The notes: generated by a model not told the origin, from the sequence alone. A stretch of 64,000 nt of DNA from HIMB11 sp965657135 (GCA_965657135.1 CBFHNF010000012.1:1-64000), one strand, 5' to 3'; positions 26,401-33,701 are shown, counted from the first letter of the stretch. Made by a program: numbers and translations.

Positions 26401-26915
26401 CGCATGCCGCGTCCACCGCCACCCCACGATGCCTTGAGCATGAGGGGGTAGCCGATTTCAGCTGCCTCTTTTGCAATAGCCTCCATATCATCGCCGAGCA
26501 CTTCTGTCGCAGGAATAACTGGAACATTTGCGGCCATTGCCACTTTCCTTGCTGATGCTTTATCGCCAAGTGCGCGCATTGTTTCGGCCTTGGGGCCGAT
26601 AAAAGTGATTCCATTTTTGTCACAGGCATCCACAAATGCGGGATTTTCGGACAACAGACCGTAACCAGGGTGGATTGCATCAGCGCCACATTCGCGCGCC
26701 ACACGAATAATTTCATCGATGGACAAATAGGCCGCAACTGGTCCCAATCCTTCACCAATGCGATACGCTTCGTCCGCCTTAAAACGATGGAGACCCAGTT
26801 TATCTTCTTCGGCAAAAACAGCGACTGTTTTTTTCCCCATTTCATTTGCAGCGCGCATAATGCGGATTGCAATTTCTCCGCGATTAGCGATTAGGATTTT
26901 TTTGAAATCAGCCAT
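23478..26915 (-). CDS. pyc: Pyruvate carboxylase
   Basis: This single 1145-aa chain has the full pyruvate carboxylase order. The biotin carboxylase ATP-grasp domain covers about residues 1-455 (KILIANRGEIAIRI, GGGGRGM glycine-rich loop, FIEVNPRVQVEHTVTE). The carboxyltransferase domain starts near 530 (LITDTTMRDGHQS, ECWGGATFDVA, and the metal site HFHTHDTSG). The C-terminal biotin carrier domain carries K1111 in EAMKMET. It makes oxaloacetate from pyruvate and bicarbonate, an anaplerotic reaction. Length and domain order are normal and no key residue is missing. It is transcribed away from the uvrD-type gene. Confidence 0.97.
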   Translation of the reverse strand: MADFKKILIANRGEIAIRIMRAANEMGKKTVAVFAEEDKLGLHRFKADEAYRIGEGLGPVAAYLSIDEIIRVARECGADAIHPGYGLLSENPAFVDACDKNGITFIGPKAETMRALGDKASARKVAMAANVPVIPATEVLGDDMEAIAKEAAEIGYPLMLKASWGGGGRGMRPINDPDELEEKILEGRREAEAAFGNGEGYLEKMITRARHVEVQILGDKHGEIYHLWERDCSVQRRNQKVVERAPAPYLTDAQRQEICELGRRICAHVNYECAGTVEFLMDMETGKFYFIEVNPRVQVEHTVTEEVTGIDIVQSQILIAEGKTIAEATGKASQDEVTLNGHALQTRITTEDPQNNFIPDYGRITAFRSATGMGIRLDGGTAYSGGVITRYYDSLLVKVTAWAPTPQKAINRMDRALREFRIRGVSTNIAFVENLLKHPTFLSDQYSTKFIDETPELFSFAKRRDRGTKVLTYIADITVNGHPETQGRPAPAADLRPPKPPTHGTELAYGTRNLLEQKGPAAVAEWMLKQPQVLITDTTMRDGHQSLLATRLRSIDMIKVAPSYAANLPQLFSIECWGGATFDVAYRFLQECPWQRLRDLRSAMPNLMTQMLLRASNGVGYTNYPDNVVQSFVAEAAKGIDVFRVFDSLNWVENMRVAMDAVVEANKICEGTICYTGDILNPDRAKYDLKYYVDMGKQLRDAGAHVLGLKDMAGLLKPAAARQLVKALKEEVGLPIHFHTHDTSGVAGATILAAADAGVDAVDAAMDAFSGGTSQPCLGSIVEALRNTDRDTGIDIERIREISAYWEQVRAQYTAFESGLSAPASEVYLHEMPGGQFTNLKAQARSLGLEERWSDIAKTYADVNQMFGDIVKVTPSSKVVGDMALMMVSQGITRQDVENPETDVAFPDSVIDMMRGNLGQPPGGFPTEIVNKILKGEAPNTERPGKHLAPIDLESTRKDLSDQLDGMDIDDEDLNGYLMYPKVFTDYMQRHKTYGPVRTLPTKTFFYGMEPGEEITTEIDPGKTLEIRLQAVGETTDDGEVKVFFELNGQPRVIRVPNRIVKATTAAKPKAELGNSNHIGAPMPGVVASVVVQTGQQVREGDLLLTIEAMKMETGIHAERDAVIKAAHVSAGAQIDAKDLLIELE

Positions 26916-27356
26916 GATCTCTCCCTATGTATTACTATATTTTTTTGTCCAAATGGCGGTGGCCAAATGTGATTTAGATGATGCTGCAATGCAGAATGAT
27001 AGGTTGTCAATCCAAACCATTCCCAAAAGGGCCATTGATTCCAATTAGATCATTCAAGGGGGCTTTGTTGCAAGTTTTGAAAATTGTTTGCGCGCAAAGC
27101 TTTCGGAAGATTGCGCGGGAATTTGTTGCATCGTGCAATGAATCCCTCCACTCAGTTCCCCAAATACATCAACATCGATCTGAATCACATCACGCTAACC
27201 CCAATCCAACAGGCTATAAATTCACGGCGTGATAGCATGGTTTAAAACCCAATGGCGATTTGTCGTCACTAACGTGCGCGAATTAATCAAAAATTAACCA
27301 GAACATTTGTCGAACATCCTCTTTTCAATTTTGAAACTTCGGGTTAATTTATACAC
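26916..27356. other. Divergent intergenic region between pyc and the uvrD-like gene
   Basis: About 440 bases without a supported gene; a short plus-strand open frame at 26978-27232 shows no family features. It must hold the promoters of both flanking genes. A CtrA-type motif lies at 27283-27297. Nothing else repeated or structured stood out. Confidence 0.55.
27283..27297 (+). promoter_or_regulatory. CtrA-type binding motif TTAA-N7-TTAA
   Basis: TTAA at 27283-27286 and TTAA at 27294-27297 are exactly seven bases apart and followed by CC, a perfect full CtrA site as defined in Caulobacter and used in many Alphaproteobacteria. It lies 60 bases upstream of the uvrD-like start codon. Functional status is inferred. 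Confidence 0.5.
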
Positions 27357-29696
27357 ATGAGCAGTTTTGATGAAATGGACGCCTTCGAGGGTGCGTCACT
27401 ATCCGCGCGTGCAATGGCTGCACGAGGTGCGCCCTATTTAGATGATCTAAATCCAGCACAGCGCGAGGCGGTTGAAGCATTGGATGGTCCCGTTTTGATG
27501 CTGGCGGGGGCTGGAACAGGCAAAACCAAGGCTTTGACATCACGGATTGTTCATTTGTTGAATACGCATCGTGCGCGCCCGAATGAAATTTTATCGGTAA
27601 CGTTCACTAATAAAGCTGCTCGGGAAATGAAAAACCGTGTTGGAAAGCTGTTGGGTATGCAGATCGAGGGGATGCCTTGGTTGGGAACATTTCATTCGAT
27701 TTGTGTTAAATTATTGCGCCGACACGCTGAGTTGGTTGGATTAAAGAGTAATTTCACAATATTGGATACGGACGATCAAAATCGCCTGATTAAGCAGTTG
27801 ATCGTCGCCAATAACATTGATGAAAAACGCTGGCCAGCGCGACAAATGGGCGGAATTATCGATCACTGGAAAAACCGTGCTTGGACACCCGAAAAAGTAC
27901 CTAGTGCCGAGGCAGGTGCATTTAATAATCGCGGTACCGAAATTTATGTTCAATATCAGACAAGATTGCGTGAATTAAATGCTGTTGATTTTGGTGATTT
28001 GTTACTGCACATGGTGACCATTTTTCAGACGCATGATGACGTGTTGCAGCAATATCAGCGCTGGTTCAAATTCATTTTGGTGGACGAATATCAGGATACG
28101 AACGTTGCCCAATACTTGTGGTTGCGCCTGTTGGCGGGGGGGCATAAAAACATTTGTTGCGTAGGGGATGACGACCAATCGATCTACGGCTGGCGTGGCG
28201 CTGAGGTGGGAAACATCCTACGATTCGAAAAGGATTTCCCGGGTGCCAAAGTGGTGCGACTGGAGCAAAATTATCGATCTACCCCGCATATTCTTGCAGC
28301 AGCAAGCGGTGTGATTTCTGGTAATTCTGGACGCCTAGGAAAAGAACTTTGGACGGATCTGGATAGTGGCGAACCAGTTCGATTAATTGGCCATTGGGAT
28401 GGAGAGGAAGAAGCGCGTTGGATTGGCGAAGAAGTTGAGGCGATGCAACGGGGAACACGTGGAAACGCCCCCCATGGATTAGAGGACATGGCAATCCTTG
28501 TGCGCGCATCACATCAGATGCGCGCGTTCGAAGATCGATTTTTAACGATTGGATTGCCCTATCGCGTTATTGGTGGTCCACGGTTTTATGAACGCATGGA
28601 AATTCGCGACGCAATGGCCTATTTCAGAGTTGTGCTTAGTCCAGAAGATGATCTGGCGTTTGAACGCATCATAAACACGCCTAAACGCGGTTTAGGGGAT
28701 AAGGCGCAGCAAAAAATCCAACAAACCGCGCGCGAAAATGGCGTGTCGCTTGTTGATGGTGCGCGTATTGCACTCGCTGATAAGGTGTTGGGCGGTAAAG
28801 GTGCAACAGAACTGCGCGTTTTGATCGATGGGATTGATCGCTGGGGTCGAATGGCAGGTGATGCGGCGGTCACCCACATGGAACTTGCTGAAATCATCTT
28901 GGATGAAAGCGGCTATACCAGCATGTGGCAGAACGATAAAACGCCTGAGGCCACAGGTCGTTTGGAAAATCTAAAAGAACTGGTCAAAGCGCTTGAGCAT
29001 TTTGAAAACCTTCAAGGTTTCTTAGAGCATGTATCGCTGGTTATGGATAATGACACGCAAGACGGTGAAGAAAAAGTGTCAATCATGACTCTACATGCGG
29101 CCAAGGGTCTAGAGTTTCCGATTGTGTTTCTACCAGGGTGGGAAGATGGATTGTTCCCATCCCAACGTTCGATGGATGAATCTGGTCTAAAGGGATTAGA
29201 GGAAGAACGCCGCCTTGCCTATGTAGGGATTACGCGGGCCGAACGGATTTGCACGATTTCATTTGCGGGCAATCGTCGAGTGTTTGGGCAATGGCAGTCA
29301 TCGATGCCATCGCGATTTATCGATGAATTGCCCGATGAACATGTTGAGGTCCTGACGCCTCCTGGATTGCAGGGTGGGGGCTACGGGGCTGCTGCCACAT
29401 CCACTTTACATGATGCAGCGGCCAAAGCAGATGCCTATAACTCACCTGGATGGCGCCGCATGCAGGAGCGCGCTGGTCAACGTGGTGTAAGCCAAGCAAA
29501 GGAAACGCGTCATATGATTATCGACGCAACTGCTGTACCGGCCTACGATTTAGGGGTGCGCGTGTTCCATCAAAAATTTGGCTATGGCGCTGTGATTGGT
29601 ACCGAGGGTGATAAGTTAGAAATCGCTTTTGACAAGGCTGGCGTGAAAAAAGTGGTGGCCAAATTTGTCACGGCCGCGGATGACATTCCTTTCTAG
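27357..29696 (+). CDS. uvrD: UvrD/PcrA-type ATP-dependent DNA helicase
   Basis: The 779-aa superfamily 1A helicase has the Q motif LNPAQREAVE, Walker A GAGTGKT (residues 51-57), motif Ia TFTNKAAREMK, Walker B VDEYQDT, motif III GDDDQSIYGWRGA, motif IV (RLEQNYRST), motif V (LMTLHAAKGLEFP-like, here MTLHAAKGLEFP) and motif VI VGITRAE. The C-terminal 70 residues hold the Tudor-like RNA polymerase-binding fold (VRVFHQKFGYGAVIG). UvrD removes the incised strand in excision and mismatch repair and can act on stalled RNA polymerase. The start ATG 27357 follows GGGTTAATTTATACAC, so the ribosome site is weak. Confidence 0.95.
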   Translation: MSSFDEMDAFEGASLSARAMAARGAPYLDDLNPAQREAVEALDGPVLMLAGAGTGKTKALTSRIVHLLNTHRARPNEILSVTFTNKAAREMKNRVGKLLGMQIEGMPWLGTFHSICVKLLRRHAELVGLKSNFTILDTDDQNRLIKQLIVANNIDEKRWPARQMGGIIDHWKNRAWTPEKVPSAEAGAFNNRGTEIYVQYQTRLRELNAVDFGDLLLHMVTIFQTHDDVLQQYQRWFKFILVDEYQDTNVAQYLWLRLLAGGHKNICCVGDDDQSIYGWRGAEVGNILRFEKDFPGAKVVRLEQNYRSTPHILAAASGVISGNSGRLGKELWTDLDSGEPVRLIGHWDGEEEARWIGEEVEAMQRGTRGNAPHGLEDMAILVRASHQMRAFEDRFLTIGLPYRVIGGPRFYERMEIRDAMAYFRVVLSPEDDLAFERIINTPKRGLGDKAQQKIQQTARENGVSLVDGARIALADKVLGGKGATELRVLIDGIDRWGRMAGDAAVTHMELAEIILDESGYTSMWQNDKTPEATGRLENLKELVKALEHFENLQGFLEHVSLVMDNDTQDGEEKVSIMTLHAAKGLEFPIVFLPGWEDGLFPSQRSMDESGLKGLEEERRLAYVGITRAERICTISFAGNRRVFGQWQSSMPSRFIDELPDEHVEVLTPPGLQGGGYGAAATSTLHDAAAKADAYNSPGWRRMQERAGQRGVSQAKETRHMIIDATAVPAYDLGVRVFHQKFGYGAVIGTEGDKLEIAFDKAGVKKVVAKFVTAADDIPF

Positions 29697-29818
29697 AAAA
29701 TTGTTTATGATTTGGAGGCAAAGTCTGGAAATATGACCTAAAGTTATGTTTATATGTACTATTGGTAAATACATTGATATTTATGGACAGGTTTTGTTGA
29801 ATTTAAAGGGGGCGGACG

Positions 29819-30208
29819 ATGTCGGAGTTACTTCCGCAAATCGCACGCATCACACGGTTGTTGTCGAAAAACGAGGGTGTCGTAGATACGGCGCCAACCA
29901 AGCGCGTTGTAGACCGCGTAGTTGATAAGTCATCCCAGTCAATAACTTTTCCCCTGTACGACCGTATTCGTCCAAGTACGGATCGGTTTGTTGTCCATGC
30001 CGGACACGATACGATTGCCGATTTCCAAAATGATAGAGATACGATTGATGTGACCGAGACGCTGACAACATATGCAGCCCGAAAAGCCTATGTTGATAGT
30101 CGTGCAATGGTTGTAGGTGGCGACACGATTCTTACCGATGACGCCGCAAACACTATTACAATTGTTGGTCTGACAGATATTACGTCGTTGTACGACGATA
30201 TTGTGTAA
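29819..30208 (+). CDS. Short RTX C-terminus-like hypothetical protein
   Basis: This 129-aa protein starts behind AAAGGGGGCGG. Residues 55-129 resemble the C-terminal end of large RTX toxins and M10 peptidases, the part that carries the type I secretion signal: HDTIADFQNDRDTIDV, a second DTI block, then NTITIVGLTDITSLYDDIV. The glycine-rich calcium-binding nonapeptides that normally precede it are missing, and residues 1-50 look unrelated and basic. It could be a small secreted protein exported by an ABC-type system, or the relic of a larger gene. No secretion genes are adjacent. It has no recognised function. Confidence 0.6.
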   Translation: MSELLPQIARITRLLSKNEGVVDTAPTKRVVDRVVDKSSQSITFPLYDRIRPSTDRFVVHAGHDTIADFQNDRDTIDVTETLTTYAARKAYVDSRAMVVGGDTILTDDAANTITIVGLTDITSLYDDIV

Positions 30209-30281
30209 GTTTGCGCGATCGCTACAAAATGTGTCGATTTTGGTCTTTACGGATCCTGTCAAATGGCGCAGGGTCGTTTGG

Positions 30282-30440
30282 CCGAGGTGCTTGCACTGCA
30301 AGAGAATTGGGAAGTCGGTTGAACTCCGACACTGCCCCCGCAACGGTGAGGGTGGAAGCAAACAAAACCACTGAAGTCATTTGGGAAGGTTTGTTTGTGT
30401 GGCATGAGCCGTCCGCCCCGAGTCCGGAAACCAGCCTTGG
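30282..30440 (+). promoter_or_regulatory. Cobalamin (B12) riboswitch
   Basis: The conserved elements appear in the right order and spacing: GGTGCTTGC at 30286-30294, GGGAAGTCGGTTGAACTCC, CTGCCCCCGCAACGGTGAG (the central B12 box), CCACTG, TTGGGAAGG, and the 3' element GAGTCCGGAAACCAGCC. The closing P1 stem is CCGAGG (30282-30287) with CCTTGG (30435-30440). Adenosyl- or methyl-cobalamin binding should lower expression of what follows. The downstream stretch near 30457-30475 (CCACCGTCACGGGGTGTGG) can fold into a small hairpin before the ribosome site, which suggests translational control. Confidence 0.95.
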
Positions 30441-30491
30441 TTGAATGAAACTTTAACCACCGTCACGGGGTGTGGCGCAGAAAGGCACAAA

Positions 30492-30776
30492 ATGACATTG
30501 CGTCATATATTTAATGATCTTCAGTCTTTAAAGCATGAAGGTGCTGAGGCAACCACTGCGGCGCGTGCAGGGTTCTTCCAATGGATTTTAACCCAGAACG
30601 ATTTGATGAGCGCAAAGAGGGCAGCGCATTCGGCCATTAAATGGATGCGGCCGGCATCAAATAAATCGCAAGCGGCAGCTGAGTTCACCAGTATGATCGG
30701 TGAAACGATCAATATCTCTCAATTTGAACCAACGCGTCGTGGCGGTGCGTCAGCACGGCGTCGAACGTTTCATTAG
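30492..30776 (+). CDS. Small protein of unknown function under a B12 riboswitch
   Basis: A 94-aa protein read from ATG 30492, seven bases after AAAGG; an earlier in-frame start at 30441 would begin inside the riboswitch tail and is unlikely. It is basic, has no signal peptide or membrane helix, and I do not recognise a family. Residues 1-50 look helical (LRHIFNDLQSLKHEG...FFQWILTQNDLMSAKRAA) and the tail is arginine-rich and probably disordered. The riboswitch upstream and the terminator 16 bases downstream make it the only product of the unit. B12-repressed genes usually encode corrinoid uptake, synthesis or B12-independent enzymes, and none of those is visible. It may be a novel B12-related factor or a leftover. 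Confidence 0.65.
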   Translation: MTLRHIFNDLQSLKHEGAEATTAARAGFFQWILTQNDLMSAKRAAHSAIKWMRPASNKSQAAAEFTSMIGETINISQFEPTRRGGASARRRTFH

Positions 30777-30791
30777 ATAAAATGGTAAAAA

Positions 30792-30824
30792 AAATAGCGG
30801 CGCTAGGAGGAAGCGCCGCTATTT
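30792..30824. terminator. Bidirectional terminator hairpin
   Basis: A perfect 13-base-pair stem (AAATAGCGGCGCT with AGCGCCGCTATTT) with the loop AGGAGGA. An eight-A run just upstream gives a strong U-tract for minus-strand transcripts from the DUF1127 gene. On the plus strand it closes the riboswitch unit, with only a short T stretch (ATTTC). Confidence 0.85.
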
Positions 30825-30949
30825 CGCGTGATTGGCAATTAGGGAGGAGATTTGCCGTTCACATCTGAATTTGCGTGTTGGCCAGCATGGGAGGATTTAT
30901 GTCTGGCACATTTACGCATGAAAGCTGCAAGCAGCCATCATAATCCGAG

Positions 30950-31162
30950 TTATTTATATGCAGCCTCGTACGCGACGGCGCCGATGTTGGCTCTTGATAG
31001 GCCGATATCTGAAAGTTCGCGTGCAGACAGTGAAGCCAATTCTGCGTAAGTCGCTTTATAGACGCGACGACGCTTCGCTGCTTCGGATAGTTCAGCAAAG
31101 AATGCAGAAACTACTGCGAACACGTGGCTAGTGAAAGACTGAGTTTGAGTTGTGTATGCCAT
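30950..31162 (-). CDS. DUF1127 (YjiS-like) small protein
   Basis: The 70-aa protein is read from the ATG at 31162; a longer upstream frame lacks a ribosome site. The C-terminal half carries the DUF1127 signature (YAELASLSARELSDIGLSR followed by ANI), preceded by a short hydrophobic and arginine-containing helix. In several Alphaproteobacteria such small arginine-rich proteins affect RNA turnover, phosphate or polyamine-linked physiology, but the role here is unknown. It is monocistronic, with the hairpin at 30792 as its terminator. Confidence 0.88.
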   Translation of the reverse strand: MAYTTQTQSFTSHVFAVVSAFFAELSEAAKRRRVYKATYAELASLSARELSDIGLSRANIGAVAYEAAYK

Positions 31163-31423
31163 TGTAAGTGTCCTTTGTACTTGGCGCCTCAAGTCATGTG
31201 CGCCTTGGTCTCTTGACTATAAAGTAGGGGGAATGCTGCACTTGCACAACTATCAATGCTGCAATGCGGCTATGCATAATTTGCAACCGGTATGTGGCAT
31301 GTGAATGCTTTTGGGAATTTATGGTATTTTTCCATTTCATTGCTGACTTACGCGCTTCAAGACTAATTTTTTTAGAAATTTTTTTAAAAAACTTTGAATG
31401 GGGTAGTTGAATTTCGTTATTGT

Positions 31424-31437
31424 TGGGAATTTGTGGG
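31424..31437 (+). promoter_or_regulatory. MraZ-box-like repeat pair, plus strand
   Basis: TGGGA occurs at 31424-31428 and 31434-31438, exactly 10 bases apart, matching the TGGGN-N5 repeat pattern that MraZ binds upstream of its own operon in E. coli. Only two copies are present. The position is about 410 bases upstream of mraZ, so it may serve a distal promoter or the divergent DUF1127 side. Confidence 0.5.
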
Positions 31438-31528
31438 AATGATATCAATCTATATATAGAGTATTAATTCAAAATATATCAATATATAGGGTTAATTTAG
31501 AGGATGCGCTCCTCGAGTTCAGGAATTG

Positions 31529-31552
31529 CCCAATTTTTCCCATATTTTCCCA
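31529..31552 (-). promoter_or_regulatory. MraZ-box array, three repeats, minus strand
   Basis: CCCA occurs at 31529, 31539 and 31549 on the plus strand, meaning three TGGG units in exact 10-base register on the minus strand. Three such units are the classical MraZ operator. The array lies about 300 bases before mraZ and just upstream of the likely start of the leader RNA, where it could control the whole cluster. Confidence 0.6.
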
Positions 31553-31599
31553 TATTTTTCTTGCAATGAATCATTTGTCATGTCATCAATGCTGTAGAT

Positions 31600-31797
31600 G
31601 AAGACGGGAATTAAAAGGGCGTTAAGACCCGAAATCCCAAAGTCAGGTTTCATACAGGCCCCGCTTTCATCCAATTAGAACTCCGGCGCGTGAGCGAGCA
31701 GCAGCACCCCCCCCCAGATGCGCGCGCAGTCGGATGGCCCAGTTAACTGGGACGATGACAGCGGATTGGGCAGTGGCAGCAGCTCAATCCGCTTTTT
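31600..31797 (+). ncRNA. UpsM-like leader-derived small RNA upstream of mraZ
   Basis: The long leader before mraZ contains a palindromic hairpin CCCAGTTAACTGGG (31738-31751) and then a clear intrinsic terminator (31761-31797), although the gene cluster begins only 50 bases later. In Rhodobacter sphaeroides the abundant small RNA UpsM comes from exactly this place, the 5' untranslated region of mraZ, by partial termination and RNase E processing. The 5' end given here is an estimate from UpsM's known size of roughly 200 bases. Sequence identity with UpsM could not be checked. Confidence 0.55.
31761..31797 (+). terminator. Intrinsic terminator inside the mraZ leader
   Basis: GCGGATTG (31761-31768) pairs perfectly with CAATCCGC (31785-31792), with partial pairing continuing inside, and is followed by TTTTT. 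Placed between promoter region and mraZ, it acts as an attenuator: transcripts either end here as a small RNA or read on into the division cluster. Confidence 0.8.
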
Positions 31798-31846
31798 CGT
31801 TCCGCGGGCTCATTTCAACTTGGGGGAGAGTGAGGCGGCTAGGGAC

Positions 31847-32347
31847 GTGGCGCGACGATTTAGAGGTGAAGGTCTGCAAAAAGTGGACAGCAAGGGGCGG
31901 GTCTCGATACCAGCCTTGTTTCGCCGTGTCGTGCAGTCCTGTGATCCAAATTGGACCGAAGGCTTAGCTCCAGAGCTTGTGATCGTTTACGGTGATACGA
32001 GGCGTGAATTTTTAGAGTGCTATACCGTCGAGGCCATCGAAGAAGTCGATGCCAAAATTGATCAATTGCCACGTGGTTCGGTTGGGCGGAAAACGCTTGA
32101 GCGCCTATTTCACGGGCAATCCTTTCCTACATCAATCGATGAAACTGGGCGCTTGGTGTTGCCTGCTAAGTTGCGGCAAAAAATTGGGATCGACAAAGAA
32201 GCTTATTTTATCGCCGCTGGTGATACGTTTCAAATTTGGAACCCCGAAACATACGAAGCAGATCAGCAAAAAACAGATGCATGGTTAGAGGATCAGCCAG
32301 AAGATTTTGATCCGCTTGCATTCCTGGATGGTGATGGGGGTGCTTGA
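31847..32347 (+). CDS. mraZ: Transcriptional regulator MraZ
   Basis: The 166-aa product is read from GTG 31847, because family homology begins exactly there (VARRFRGEGLQKVDSKGRVSIPA); an in-frame ATG at 31718 would put 43 unrelated residues, coming from the leader RNA and its terminator, in front. Two AbrB-like swapped-hairpin domains are seen, about residues 1-60 and 85-130, each with the D-x-K/T-G-R-V/L-x-(I/L)P motif. MraZ forms rings that bind repeated TGGG boxes and represses its own cluster. Arrays of that repeat lie upstream. The stop overlaps the rsmH start by one base (TGATG). Confidence 0.93.
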   Translation: MARRFRGEGLQKVDSKGRVSIPALFRRVVQSCDPNWTEGLAPELVIVYGDTRREFLECYTVEAIEEVDAKIDQLPRGSVGRKTLERLFHGQSFPTSIDETGRLVLPAKLRQKIGIDKEAYFIAAGDTFQIWNPETYEADQQKTDAWLEDQPEDFDPLAFLDGDGGA

Positions 32348-33348
32348 TGTCGGTATCTGATGTTTCTCAGACCGCTTCGAATTCACCGCACATTCCTGTT
32401 TTATTGCGCCCAATTCTAAAGAACTGCGCGCCAATAAGTGGTGTCTGGCTAGATGGCACATTTGGTGCGGGGGGATACACGCGCGCGCTATTGGATGCCG
32501 GGGCGCGAAAAGTCTACGGAGTTGATCGCGATCCGATGGTGTTTGAAATGGCGCGTTCATGGTCAGCGAATTACGGTGATCGGTTGGAATTGGTCGAGGG
32601 CGTGTTTTCAAATCTAGATCACTACGCAAATGACCTCGATGGTGTTGTTCTAGATCTAGGTGTGTCTTCTATGCAGCTGGATTTGGCCGAACGCGGCTTT
32701 TCGTTTATCAAAGATGGTCCTTTGGATATGAGGATGAGCCAATCGGGGCAAAGTGCGGCTGATATTGTCAACGAGGCAGATGAGACAGAGTTGGCCAATA
32801 TTATTTTCCTGTACGGCGAAGAGCGTGCAAGTCGGCGAATTGCGCGGGCAATCGTCAAGCGACGCGAAGTGCAGCCATTCGAGGCCACATTGGATTTAGC
32901 GGCTCTAATTGAAGGTGTTTTGCCGCGCGCAAAACCAGGACAAAGTCATGCGGCAACCCGCAGTTTTCAGGCGCTTCGCATTGCGGTGAATGACGAGTAT
33001 GGCGAGCTTTACCGTGGATTGATGGCGGCAGAGCGCGCATTGAAACCAGGTGGACAGTTGGCTGTTGTGACATTTCATTCAGTCGAAGATCGTATGGTCA
33101 AGCGGTTCTTGCAGATGCGTTCGGGGTCTATGGCGCGGGCCAATCGGTATGCGCCTGATGTCGTGCAGGCGCCCGCGCAGTTCGATTTGCAAAGTAAAAA
33201 AGCGATCGCGCCCTCAGAGGATGAATTGGTTCATAATCCGCGCGCCCGTTCAGCCAAGTTGCGAATTGCGCGGCGTACTGATGTTCCTGCGGGCGAGAAC
33301 GTCGTTGAAAAAGATTTGGGTATGCCTGTGTTAACGAGGAAGCGGTAA
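32347..33348 (+). CDS. rsmH: 16S rRNA (cytosine-1402-N4)-methyltransferase RsmH
   Basis: The 333-aa enzyme starts at the ATG that overlaps the mraZ stop; a TTG one codon earlier is not needed. The S-adenosylmethionine motif is LDGTFGAGGYTRALL, with the acidic VYGVDRDP strand after it, then the family's LDLGVSSMQLD and GFSF...PLDMRM segments and the late HSVEDRMVKRF. It methylates N4 of C1402 in the 16S rRNA decoding centre. It is second in the division cluster in nearly all bacteria. Its stop overlaps ftsL (TAATG). Confidence 0.97.
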   Translation: MSVSDVSQTASNSPHIPVLLRPILKNCAPISGVWLDGTFGAGGYTRALLDAGARKVYGVDRDPMVFEMARSWSANYGDRLELVEGVFSNLDHYANDLDGVVLDLGVSSMQLDLAERGFSFIKDGPLDMRMSQSGQSAADIVNEADETELANIIFLYGEERASRRIARAIVKRREVQPFEATLDLAALIEGVLPRAKPGQSHAATRSFQALRIAVNDEYGELYRGLMAAERALKPGGQLAVVTFHSVEDRMVKRFLQMRSGSMARANRYAPDVVQAPAQFDLQSKKAIAPSEDELVHNPRARSAKLRIARRTDVPAGENVVEKDLGMPVLTRKR

Positions 33349-33701
33349 TGCGCACGTTGTTTAGTATTTTAATAGTTTGTACGGTTGTTGGACTGGCCTA
33401 TTGGGCCTACCAGGAAAATATAAAAACGCAATCTGCGCTCACGCATACAGAAGAACTGCAACAGAAAATCGGTGATGCCCGCGCGCGCTTGTCAGTGTTG
33501 CGTGCTGAATGGGCCTATCTAAATCGCCCTGATCGGCTGACTGATCTGGTCAATTTGAACTATAATCGATTGCACTTAACCCCTTTGCAGGCAGAAAATT
33601 TCGGGTCAATCGGCGCGATTGAATTTCCCTATGATAACGCTTTTCCGCTGGGTGACATAAGTGATCTGGTCGAGGTTGCAAATCGCGGAGAGGACCAATG
33701 A
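33348..33701 (+). CDS. ftsL: Cell division protein FtsL
   Basis: A 117-aa bitopic membrane protein: one N-terminal helix (about residues 5-22, LFSILIVCTVVGLAYWAY) and then a periplasmic coiled coil (about 25-65, with TEELQQKIGDARARLSVLRAEWAYL). The NRPDRLTDLVN turn is typical of alphaproteobacterial FtsL. It pairs with FtsB and FtsQ and activates the FtsWI synthase at the septum. Identification rests on topology and on the place between rsmH and ftsI. It overlaps ftsI by four bases (ATGA). Confidence 0.9.
   Translation: MRTLFSILIVCTVVGLAYWAYQENIKTQSALTHTEELQQKIGDARARLSVLRAEWAYLNRPDRLTDLVNLNYNRLHLTPLQAENFGSIGAIEFPYDNAFPLGDISDLVEVANRGEDQ

Larger units (their letters stand above)
31163..31599. 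other. AT-rich regulatory region upstream of mraZ
   Basis: About 440 bases with no supported gene and very high A+T, including the run ATCAATCTATATATAGAG near 31443-31460 and poly-A/T around 31366-31390. It holds two arrays of TGGG repeats, listed separately, and the promoters of the DUF1127 gene (minus) and of the cell division cluster (plus). I could not assign -35/-10 boxes with confidence. Confidence 0.6.

Noticed and set aside
26978..27232. Open frame of 84 codons between pyc and the uvrD-like gene
   Set aside because: Composition and sequence look random and no ribosome site is visible; treated as intergenic.
30852..31049. Plus-strand open frame of 65 codons opposite the DUF1127 gene
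   Set aside because: It is antisense to a recognised family gene and shows no features of its own.
31718..31846. Longer mraZ from an upstream ATG
   Set aside because: The extra 43 residues fall in the leader RNA and its terminator and have no counterpart in MraZ; GTG 31847 matches the family start.
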